NCBI RefSeq assembly: GCF_020400605.1
Contig: NZ_JAINRD010000004.1
Coordinates: forward strand, 372,001 to 436,000
Origin: Streptomyces aculeolatus
GTDB lineage: Bacteria > Actinomycetota > Actinomycetes > Streptomycetales > Streptomycetaceae
Direction: 5' to 3'
DNA length: 64,000 bases
Shown in pieces: positions 8,642 through 15,498 of the stretch (positions within the stretch are counted from its first letter, which is position 1; the number at the start of each line of letters is the position of its first letter). The notes below the pieces were generated by a model. That model saw only the letters and a program-made list of their open reading frames with translations, made no database searches and had not been told where the DNA came from. The translations under genes and the position numbers were made by a program.

Positions 8642-8664
8642 GTCCGAAGGCCGCTACACACGTC
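8642..8664 (-). promoter_or_regulatory. Shared upstream motif, copy 2 (ATP-grasp gene)
   Basis: Minus-strand reading: GACGTGT, then GTAGCG, then GCCTTCGGAC, 75 bp upstream of the ATP-grasp start. Homology with copy 1 extends on both sides (CCGGG before, GGCGGGC after), about 36 bp in all. Confidence 0.55.
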
Positions 8665-8789
8665 CCCGGGCGAGCGGCGGGAGCTGGTGCCCGCCTCCCC
8701 CAGGCGCACGAGGGGGAGGCGGGGCTCTGCGTGAGCGCCTCGGTCCGGGCCCGGCGGTGTCGGCCGGCGCGCCGGTTCGGGTGCTCGCG

Positions 8790-9998
8790 CTACCGGCCCA
8801 CGGGCCCGGTAGCGGCGTGGGAACCAGCGTCGGCGGGTGCCGGATTCTGGTCGCCTTGGTGGAGGAGCCGCCACAAGTTCGCGATCAGCGCCAGCGGGAG
8901 AACGATCTTGGCGAGGGCGGCCGTCGGCGGTGCACAGAGCAGAACGGCCGCGTCGGCGATGGCGTGGCCAAGGAGCAGCGGCAGCAGGCGTCCGTAGCGC
9001 AGGAAGAGCCAGGTACGCAGCAGCGCGTAGGGCACGAACGCCAAGGCGGCCAGGCCGTAGTGCAGGTGGAAGGCCACTTCGATGACCGTGATGGTGGTGT
9101 AGATCATCCAGGCGGGTCGGCGGGCGATGTGCAGCAGTGCGGCCACGGCGCCGACGAGCAGGACGTCCTCCAGGACCACGGCGCCGAAGACAGCCGGGAA
9201 GACCTCCCAGGAGTCGAAGACGACAGCATCGCCGGGCGGGGGAAGCGGCAGCGACCCATACGACGCCAGGTTCGCCCTCAACCAGCCGATCAGGTCCATG
9301 GTGAGAAAGCAGACCACCGCAACCGTCATCAGCAGCACCGTTTCCCGGATACGCGCCTGGTCGGTGACACCGCCCGGCTGCGGCAGCAGGCCCAGCCGGG
9401 TCGCGGATATGCCGTGCCGGCGGCAGACCTCCAGCACCAGCCAGCCCAAGACCGTATGGAAGACGACCTCGCCGAGGGTCCCCGACACCTGCCCGGTCGT
9501 CTGCCAGGGCTCGGGGACCTTCGCCACCACGGCCAGCACCCCGGCCACCACGGCCACCAGGCACACCCACCGCGCCGCGCCCCGCTCGATCAGCAACCAG
9601 GACAGCCACAGCAGCACCGCGGTGGCGGCGAGCACGGAGGAGACGAGCATGACCGCATCCTCGTGCGGTGCCTGGTACACGCCGCACAGGTCGGCGAAGG
9701 CGTAGACCGACCCCACGCAGACCGCCGCAAGGACAATCAGCAGCAGTCCACACGCATCTGCCACGGCCCGCCCCGGGCTCACCCGGTCGACGGTGAACAC
9801 CGCAGGCTGCTGCGCACCGCCTGATGGGGCCCGCGCCGCGTCACCTACCCCCGGGGTGCTCTCAGGTCCAGTTGTGGACGAGCGGCCGGCGGGAGGCTCG
9901 GGGGAATGTGCGGGTGGCGGAGGAGTGGGGGCGGGCGGTGCGTCGGCCGCGGCGGTGTCGGTTGCGGTGCGATCGGTAGCAGATGGCAAGGGGTTCAT
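8790..9998 (-). CDS. CPBP-family intramembrane protein (possible protease)
   Basis: 402 residues: a Pro/Ala-rich cytoplasmic tail (1-65), then about eight hydrophobic segments. The C-terminal half resembles the CPBP/Abi glutamic protease fold. Motif 1 appears as VVLEDVLLVGAV (Glu277-Asp278 in place of Glu-Glu, and the usual following Arg is missing). Motif 2 is FHLHYG at 310-315 and motif 3 is HAIAD at 345-349. The altered motif 1 makes catalysis doubtful. The start is ATG 9998; an upstream frame continues through from a broken STAND gene without a stop. It follows a copy of the shared motif. CPBP proteins process peptides or confer immunity in some peptide systems. Confidence 0.7.
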   Translation of the reverse strand: MNPLPSATDRTATDTAAADAPPAPTPPPPAHSPEPPAGRSSTTGPESTPGVGDAARAPSGGAQQPAVFTVDRVSPGRAVADACGLLLIVLAAVCVGSVYAFADLCGVYQAPHEDAVMLVSSVLAATAVLLWLSWLLIERGAARWVCLVAVVAGVLAVVAKVPEPWQTTGQVSGTLGEVVFHTVLGWLVLEVCRRHGISATRLGLLPQPGGVTDQARIRETVLLMTVAVVCFLTMDLIGWLRANLASYGSLPLPPPGDAVVFDSWEVFPAVFGAVVLEDVLLVGAVAALLHIARRPAWMIYTTITVIEVAFHLHYGLAALAFVPYALLRTWLFLRYGRLLPLLLGHAIADAAVLLCAPPTAALAKIVLPLALIANLWRLLHQGDQNPAPADAGSHAATGPVGR

Positions 9999-10068
9999 GT
10001 CCTGGTTTCTCAGCGTGATCAGCAAAAACGAGGTCGTACGGGTCAGATGGGGTTTACGCGGGGGCACG

Positions 10069-10089
10069 GTCCGAAGGGCTGTACACGTC
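10069..10089 (-). promoter_or_regulatory. Shared upstream motif, copy 3 (CPBP gene)
   Basis: Minus-strand reading: GACGTGT, then ACAG, then CCCTTCGGAC, 71 bp upstream of the CPBP start. The spacer is two bases shorter than in copies 1 and 2. Confidence 0.5.
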
Positions 10090-10190
10090 GCACGGCCCCG
10101 CCGCCTGTTGCGCCGGGGCCGAGGGCAGCGCGACCGGCAGCGACGACCCCGACGCGGGCCGCGAAAGGGCCTGCAGCCTGGGCAGTCCAG

Positions 10191-10664
10191 CTCGCGCGAG
10201 ACGGTCAGCGAACGCCACCAGTTCGACAACTCCCCGGTATCTGCGGGCAGCGGACCCTGCCACACGGCGCGCGTCAGACTGCCGAGGATCTGCGCCGTGG
10301 GCACCGGAGGGTCGCCGTGCGGGAGGCGTCCGTGGAGGTCGGCGAAGAAGTGCCCGCCGGGGAAGCGGTCGCTGACGTGGTGGAGCAGCCTCGTCGCAAA
10401 GGATGTCTTGCCCGCCCCTCCAGGCCCGTGGAGGGGCGGCAGTTGCAGCGCGTCTTCCGGCTGGTCGGCAAGCCATCTGCCGGCATCGGCCAGTTCGGCC
10501 TCGCGGTCGACGAACGCCGCCGAGACGGCCGGCAACTGCCGCGGCACGGGAAGCGCCGGAAGTGGCGGGGTGTGCACGTTCACACCGCCGTTGATACTGC
10601 CTGCCTGCACGCTGGCTCCGACCCTGCCTCCGCCCAGGTGGTTGGTGATCGAATATCGGTCCAT
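10191..10664 (-). pseudogene. STAND/NB-ARC ATPase, N-terminal remnant
   Basis: The first 158 residues of a STAND-type ATPase regulator are clear: FVDREAELADAGRWL at 51-65, Walker A HGPGGAGKTSFA at 79-90, and FPGGHFFADLHGR after it. Beyond VSRE the frame turns into Arg/Pro-rich sequence lacking Walker B, the sensor motifs and TPR repeats, so the usual several hundred further residues are gone. The frame is not stopped but runs into the CPBP gene, which would give a 632-residue chimera from GTG 10688. I read it as a deletion remnant joined just upstream of the CPBP promoter. It starts at ATG 10664, or at a GTG overlapping the NUDIX stop. Confidence 0.65.
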
Positions 10665-10684
10665 GGCGGATCCGGTTGTTCTCC

Positions 10685-11212
10685 TCACTTCTTCCTCGTG
10701 CGCGGCGAAAGCGGCGCATACCTCATCGGGGGAAGTTCCACGTGACCTGCGTCGAGGGCTTGTAAGGCCGCCCTGATACGTCGTTCCGTCAGCGGGGCGA
10801 CATGGAGGTTGAGAGCTTCCGGCCGCACCAGAAACTTGCCGGACAGTTCAGGAGCCAGACGAACGCTCTCCCATTCTCCGGGGGCGAGGACGTCCACGTC
10901 GTAGACGAGATTGATGCCGGCGGGCTTCTCCCGTTTCGGATCCGCATCCGCCCACTCCGTCACCAGCAGACGTATGGGTGCCCGCTCCAGTCCTAGCTCC
11001 TCGGACACCTCGCGCCTCAGAGCACCGTAAGGGTCTTCACCCTCTTCAACAGCGCCGCCGGACAGGAGTAAACCCCCGTCCCTGTTCCGGTAGGCGGGTT
11101 TGAACAATGCCACACGTCCACGCGTATCACGCAGCAGCGCCTGCGAACCAAGGGCCCAACAGGGCCATTCACGGCTCGATTCAGCAGGTGGATTGGGGAG
11201 CGGAGCGGGCAC
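10685..11212 (-). CDS. NUDIX hydrolase
   Basis: 175 residues from GTG 11212, which has a well-placed GGAGAACC; the longer frame to 11269 has no such site. The NUDIX box is complete: GGAVEEGEDPYGALRREVSEE with LG following. It would hydrolyse a nucleoside diphosphate linked to another group; the substrate cannot be told from sequence. The N-terminal segment WALGSQALLRDTRGRVALF is the typical first strand pair. It is head-to-tail with the STAND remnant, which starts at or just after its stop. Confidence 0.85.
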   Translation of the reverse strand: MPAPLPNPPAESSREWPCWALGSQALLRDTRGRVALFKPAYRNRDGGLLLSGGAVEEGEDPYGALRREVSEELGLERAPIRLLVTEWADADPKREKPAGINLVYDVDVLAPGEWESVRLAPELSGKFLVRPEALNLHVAPLTERRIRAALQALDAGHVELPPMRYAPLSPRTRKK

Positions 11213-11340
11213 GGTTCTCCAGAGAAATCGTCGACAGATGGTCATACGGTGCCGCACGTGGCAGCACATGCGGTGGGCGGGTTACCGATTCCCAGCGATG
11301 GCGGCTGCCATGGTCGGGCATAGGACCCCGCCAGCGGCAG

Positions 11341-12060
11341 CTAGCCCTCCCAGTAATCGAGGTGTTCCACTTTGAACTGGGAGAAGTGCGAGAGAACCAG
11401 TGTGCCGTCGGCCTCGCGTTCCGGGGGGAGTCCCTTGTCACGGCGACGGTCGACGAAGGCGGTTCTCATCCCGGCGAAACGGGGGCCGCTCACATCGTTG
11501 CGCCGGTTATCACCGACGAACACAATCTCGTGCGGCTCCACCCCGGCAGCAAGGATCACCGCATCGTAGAAAAGAGGATGCGGCTTCGCAACGCCTTCCT
11601 CCGCGGATGAGACCACCTTGACGAAGTCCAGGCCGAGTCGCCGCATGGTCTCCTCGCGACGCCCGACCGGACGGCAGGAGTTCGTGGCGATCACATTGCG
11701 CAGGCCGTGTGCGTGAAAAGCGTGAAGGGCCTCGATATTTTCCCGGGGAACAGGGTGGTCACCGACACGGGACCACATCCGGTCTAGTAATGAGACCAGT
11801 TCGGCGGGAAGCTCGACTCCCTGCGCTTCAGCGACGACACGCAGCAGCATCTCCATGGAATCCGGGAGGGATTCTGCGTACCACGAATCCCGTGATAGAT
11901 CAAAGAGATGGACAAATGCTTTCGGGTCGGGAACGCGGATACCGGAATCGAGGAGAAACCGCACGAGGAACTGTCCCGTGGGGCGGCATCTCTTCTCCTG
12001 GAACGAAACGGTGCCGGCGAAGTCGCTGGCTATCGCAAGGATCTTCCCGGCAGCTGGAAT
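11341..12060 (-). CDS. HAD-superfamily hydrolase, start unclear
   Basis: About 239 residues with all HAD motifs in order: SDFAGT (motif I; the second Asp is replaced by Ala, as in some actinobacterial members), VIATNS (motif II), AKPHPLFYDAVI with the Lys of motif III, and VFVGDNRRND (motif IV). It is a likely phosphatase of a small metabolite. No ATG, GTG or TTG occurs close before motif I; the coordinates use an ATT at 12060, and an ATC at 12042 is the other option. The frame is open upstream to ATG 12804, but that sequence is not protein-like. The start may have been lost or corrupted. Confidence 0.7.
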   Translation of the reverse strand: MPAAGKILAIASDFAGTVSFQEKRCRPTGQFLVRFLLDSGIRVPDPKAFVHLFDLSRDSWYAESLPDSMEMLLRVVAEAQGVELPAELVSLLDRMWSRVGDHPVPRENIEALHAFHAHGLRNVIATNSCRPVGRREETMRRLGLDFVKVVSSAEEGVAKPHPLFYDAVILAAGVEPHEIVFVGDNRRNDVSGPRFAGMRTAFVDRRRDKGLPPEREADGTLVLSHFSQFKVEHLDYWEG

Positions 12061-12245
12061 CGGTCTTCTGCGCGTGGCGCCCTGGGACGCCGTGCCTCCT
12101 GGCCAGGGAGTGGAAACGCAGGCAGAGGCGCAGGCTGCGGGCTGCCTCCCGGGCCCGGCGGACCGACTGAGTCGGGTGTCCCGCGGGAGGAACGGGAAGC
12201 TTGCCGCGGCGGGTGCTGCTCTGGGCAGCCGATCGCCGGGCTTGT

Positions 12246-12278
12246 GGGGTGGGGCACCGCCGTCCGGTGCCCCACCCC
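12246..12278. terminator. Perfect 14-bp hairpin
   Basis: GGGGTGGGGCACCG and CGGTGCCCCACCCC pair around the 5-nt loop CCGTC. It is a likely intrinsic terminator for transcription leaving the conservon operon, although there is no T-run. Confidence 0.65.
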
Positions 12279-12545
12279 TCCCTTCCCGCCTCAACGGGGC
12301 CGCAGGCGAGAAGGGGGTCGTGGGTCTGATGCGCGGGGTCGCGTGCAGCCCCGGTGTGCGGGCCCCGTCGCCTGCCGGGCGTGGCCAGCGCCCCTGCAGT
12401 TCATCGGCGCTCCCCGCACAGGGCAGCCCGTCATCGGGCCGCCGACCTGCATCCGCGTGGTACGTCACGTCCCTTTCCGTGGCCGGCCATGGTGGATGGG
12501 GGACGGGCGGCGGTGTGGCAGTGACAGCCCCGGAAGGGGTAGTGG

Positions 12546-12598
12546 CCGCGCTGCTCCGGAGGACGACGGGGGTGGACGTCCTTTCCGGAGCAGCGCGG
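12546..12598. terminator. Long hairpin with 15-bp perfect outer stem
   Basis: CCGCGCTGCTCCGGA (12546-12560) pairs with TCCGGAGCAGCGCGG (12584-12598). An inner GGACG/CGTCC extends the stem after a 2-nt bulge. It lies about 270 bp past the P450 stop and could be a first terminator or RNA-stabilising structure. Confidence 0.55.
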
Positions 12599-12865
12599 TG
12601 GCCCGCGTGGCGGGCCGGTCCGCCCCCTACGGGGGGTTCGGGGGCGGAGGTCTCGTGGTGGAGCCGGGCGGTGGCCGGTGCCGTCGTGCGAGCGGAGGTA
12701 AGGGCGGTGTGGCCGGGCACGGTGGGCCTGTTGGGCGCCGCCGCCTCCACGGCGGTGGTGCCCGCGGGTGTGCGCGGGCTCATCGCGGCGGGTAGTCGGT
12801 TCACGCTTCGGCCCTGCTCCTGGGTGTGTGGTGGGTCGGCTCGGGCTGGACGACTGGGAGGGGGG

Positions 12866-14080
12866 TCAGGGGGCGAGGGTGAACTTGATCGGTACGCGGG
12901 ACATGCCGCGCAGGGTGTTGTTCAGGGCGCGTTGCGGCTCGCCGGCGGGTTCGAGGGCCTTGCAGCGGGCGGCCACGGCGTTGAGCAGGCTGATCGCCTG
13001 CTGTTCGGCGAGGTGGTTACCGGCGCAGCCGTGGACGCCGTGGCCGAAGGCGAGGTGGTCGGCGGTGTACTTGCGGCGGACGATGAAGTCATCGGCGCGA
13101 GCCCCCCAGCTGCGTTCGTCGCGGTTCGCGGAGCCGTAGAGGACCCATATCTGGTCGCCGGCGGCGAGGTCGACACCGTCGAGGCGGGTGTTGCGGGTGA
13201 CGCGCCGGCCGAAGCCCTGGACCGGGGCGTCGAAGCGCAGGGCTTCACGGAAGACCCTGTCGGCGGTGACGAGCCCGCCTCGGAAAGCCGTCCACTGCTT
13301 GGGGTGGGCGGCCAGAAGATGCAGGGTGGTGGACAGTCCGTAGATGGTGGTGTCCATGCTGGCCGTGGTGTAGGCGAGCATCAGCGGCACCACGTCGCCT
13401 TCGTCTATCTCGCCCCGGTCGGCGGCCCTGTACAGGGCGTGCATCCAGGAGTTGGGCCGTACGGTCTCCCGGCTGACCGCGTCCTTGAGGAACTCGATCA
13501 TCGCGGCGGCGATCGGCATCGCGGTCTTCCACCGCTGGTTGTCGGGGCCGAAGAGGTCGAACATGGCCCGGGCGGTGGAGAGCAGCTTGTCGCGAGTGTC
13601 CTGCGGCAGGCCCATCAGGTCCATGACGGTGTCGGCGACGAGGTTCCCGGCCAGCGCCGCGGCGTCGAAGATGCCGGCGGGGGTGTCGGGGCTGTGCTGG
13701 GCGAGGTGGTCCTCGACCAGGGCGGCGGCGCGCTCGTCGATCGAGGCACGCAGCCTGCGCACGGCGTCGGGGCGCAGTTGGCGGGACAGCGGCTTGCGCA
13801 GGCGGCGGTGCTGGGGGCCGTCGGTGCCCAGCACCGTGCCGGCCAGGGCCGCTTCGTTGGCCTGCTTGGTGAGTGCGACGCCGTTGTGGCTGGAGAAGGT
13901 TGTGGGGTCGGCCAGCACCGCTTTGACCGGTTCGTGGCGGGTGATGGCCCAGATCTGGTGGCGGGCCATCCACACCGCGGGCCCCTGTGCGCGGAGGCGG
14001 GCGTAGCCGGGGTAGGGATTGGTCAGCTGGTCGTCGCAGAACAGGTCGAGGCTGGACTGCGCGCGGGTCGCGGAGGTCAT
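12866..14080 (-). CDS. cvnE: Cytochrome P450 of conservon (CvnE)
   Basis: 404 residues, a normal length for bacterial class I P450. Visible are the I-helix segment AYTTASMDTTIYG, the ExxR motif in REALRFD, and the heme-binding loop FGHGVHGCAGNHLA with the Cys ligand. It starts at ATG 14080 with AGGAGA, overlapping the CvnD stop by 4 bp. In Streptomyces conservons the four-gene sensor/roadblock/DUF742/GTPase set is often followed by a P450, and the order here matches. It presumably oxidises a small hydrophobic molecule; the redox partner is not in the window. Confidence 0.92.
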   Translation of the reverse strand: MTSATRAQSSLDLFCDDQLTNPYPGYARLRAQGPAVWMARHQIWAITRHEPVKAVLADPTTFSSHNGVALTKQANEAALAGTVLGTDGPQHRRLRKPLSRQLRPDAVRRLRASIDERAAALVEDHLAQHSPDTPAGIFDAAALAGNLVADTVMDLMGLPQDTRDKLLSTARAMFDLFGPDNQRWKTAMPIAAAMIEFLKDAVSRETVRPNSWMHALYRAADRGEIDEGDVVPLMLAYTTASMDTTIYGLSTTLHLLAAHPKQWTAFRGGLVTADRVFREALRFDAPVQGFGRRVTRNTRLDGVDLAAGDQIWVLYGSANRDERSWGARADDFIVRRKYTADHLAFGHGVHGCAGNHLAEQQAISLLNAVAARCKALEPAGEPQRALNNTLRGMSRVPIKFTLAP

Positions 14081-14697
14081 CGCGTCTCCTGTCCATGGTT
14101 CACGGTCGGGGTGTCGGCCTGGAGGATGAGGTGGTCCAGCAGCTTCAAGAGCACGTCGCGGACCGCGGTCTTCTCCCGGGCGTCGACGGTCAGAACCGGG
14201 GTGGTGCGCGGGTCGATGCGCAGGGCGTCGGCGAGCTGAGTGGGGGTGAAGGGCTGCTGGCCGTGGAAGGCGTTGGCGGCGACGACGAAGGGCAGGCCCC
14301 GGTCCTCGAAGTAGTCCACCGCAGCGAACGAGCGGTCCAGGCGGCGGACGTCGACCAGGACGACGGCGCCGCGTGCGCCGGCGAGCAGGTCGTCCCACAT
14401 GAACCAGAAACGTTCCTGGCCGGGGGTGCCGAACAACATCACCATGTCCCGAGCGAGGGTGATGCGGCCGAAGTCCATCGCCACCGTGGTGGCCGTCTTG
14501 TCCGGCACACCCTTCAGGTCGTCGATGCCGGCGCCGATGTTGGACAGGCGTTCTTCGGTGCGCAGCGGTTTGATCTCGCTGACCGCGCCGACGAACGTGG
14601 TTTTGCCGACGCCGAACCCGCCAGCGACCAGGACCTTGACCTGGCCGGTGACGGCGGTGCCGCCGCGCCGGGCGGTGTCAGATGGCCTCAAGGCCAC
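14077..14697 (-). CDS. cvnD: Conservon GTP-binding protein (CvnD)
   Basis: 206 residues. The G1 loop is AGGFGVGKTTFV and G3 is FGTPGQERF, as in MglA/Ras-like small GTPases. The position of the NKxD motif reads VAANAFHG, a typical conservon variant. It would act as the switch at the membrane with the roadblock protein as partner. It overlaps DUF742 by 20 bp and the P450 by 4 bp, so it is translationally coupled on both sides. Confidence 0.93.
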   Translation of the reverse strand: MALRPSDTARRGGTAVTGQVKVLVAGGFGVGKTTFVGAVSEIKPLRTEERLSNIGAGIDDLKGVPDKTATTVAMDFGRITLARDMVMLFGTPGQERFWFMWDDLLAGARGAVVLVDVRRLDRSFAAVDYFEDRGLPFVVAANAFHGQQPFTPTQLADALRIDPRTTPVLTVDAREKTAVRDVLLKLLDHLILQADTPTVNHGQETR

Positions 14698-15028
14698 GGC
14701 GTACCCTCCTGAGAATTTCGATGTCCGCTAACTGGTCGGCCGACACAGGCTCCTGGCAGGTGACCAGGCCGCAGGCGAGCAGTTCGGCCAGCAGCGCGCG
14801 CGTCGGTGCCAGGCACATGCCCAGCCGGGCGGCGATCTCGGCGACCGCGACGCCGGGGCCGGCGCACCAGCGCAGCACCGTCTGCCACTCCGCGGGGGTG
14901 GCCTCGATGGCCACGGGTGCGGGCCGGGCGGTGATGAGCGTGTGCATCGACAACCCGGCCCCGCTGGCGCGGCCGGCTGCCAGGGCGTACGGCCGGGAGG
15001 CGCCCGCCGCTGACACGCCGTGGATCAT
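14678..15028 (-). CDS. cvnC: Conservon DUF742 protein (CvnC)
   Basis: 116 residues from ATG 15028. The second half is a winged-helix-like segment (TVLRWCAGPGVAVAEIAARL, then LAELLACGLVTCQ) typical of DUF742. Its role in the complex is unknown in detail; it is thought to bridge the sensor and the GTPase. The start overlaps the CvnB stop as ATGA. The N-terminal 30 residues are short compared with relatives, and a longer in-frame extension through CvnB is not convincing. Confidence 0.88.
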   Translation of the reverse strand: MIHGVSAAGASRPYALAAGRASGAGLSMHTLITARPAPVAIEATPAEWQTVLRWCAGPGVAVAEIAARLGMCLAPTRALLAELLACGLVTCQEPVSADQLADIEILRRVRRGLEAI

Positions 15029-15498
15029 GACCTGCGCGGGGCCGTGGCCATCTGGCTGCCGAAGGCGCGGGCGATCCGGATGATCTCGCCGATCGCCACG
15101 CCGATGTTCGCTCCCTGGTGCACGTAGGCGATCAGGCTGCTGCCGTCTCCGCAGGAGGTGGCGACGGCAGCGTGCCCGCGCTCCAGGCTCACCACGTTGT
15201 GCAGGACGGCACCGCCGTCGACCAGGGCGGACAGACTCTCGCCCAGGCTGAGGATCCCCGAGCAGGCCGCGGCGCCCGTCTGCGCGTCGTCCATCTCCAG
15301 GCCGTAGGCGCACGCGGCCAGGCCGTCGCCGGACAGCAGCACGATCGCGAACACCCCGGGAACCGCGGCGGCGTTGTTGCGCAGGTTGTCGAATGCACTG
15401 GCCCTGCCCGGGTCGGCGACGGCGATGGCGTTGGACTGGTGCTGCAGACGGCCCGGGGCGCCCACGGAGGTGACGGTGGTGTCGTTGTCGGGGGTCAT
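15025..15498 (-). CDS. cvnB: Conservon roadblock/LC7 protein (CvnB)
   Basis: 157 residues with a roadblock/LC7 core: FDNLRNNAAAVPGVFAIVLLS, GDGLAACAYGLEMDDA, and a C-terminal strand HGAAVATSCGDGSSLIAY-like pattern near residue 115. In conservons this protein is taken to modulate the GTPase cycle of CvnD. Start and stop overlap the neighbouring genes by 4 bp each. The first about 30 residues are a polar tail not seen in the fold. Confidence 0.9.
   Translation of the reverse strand: MTPDNDTTVTSVGAPGRLQHQSNAIAVADPGRASAFDNLRNNAAAVPGVFAIVLLSGDGLAACAYGLEMDDAQTGAAACSGILSLGESLSALVDGGAVLHNVVSLERGHAAVATSCGDGSSLIAYVHQGANIGVAIGEIIRIARAFGSQMATAPRRS

Larger units (their letters stand above)
12061..12865. 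other. Gap with two strong hairpins
   Basis: About 800 bp between the P450 gene and the HAD gene, both minus strand. Long open frames exist on both strands because stop codons are rare at this GC content, but they are low-complexity and lack motifs. The hairpins at 12246-12278 and 12546-12598 are the only clear structures. The promoter of the HAD gene should lie at the left side. Confidence 0.5.

Noticed and set aside
11855..14239. 794-codon plus-strand frame across the HAD gene, gap and P450
   Set aside because: It is antisense to a P450 with every expected motif and lacks any motif of its own; open only because of GC bias.
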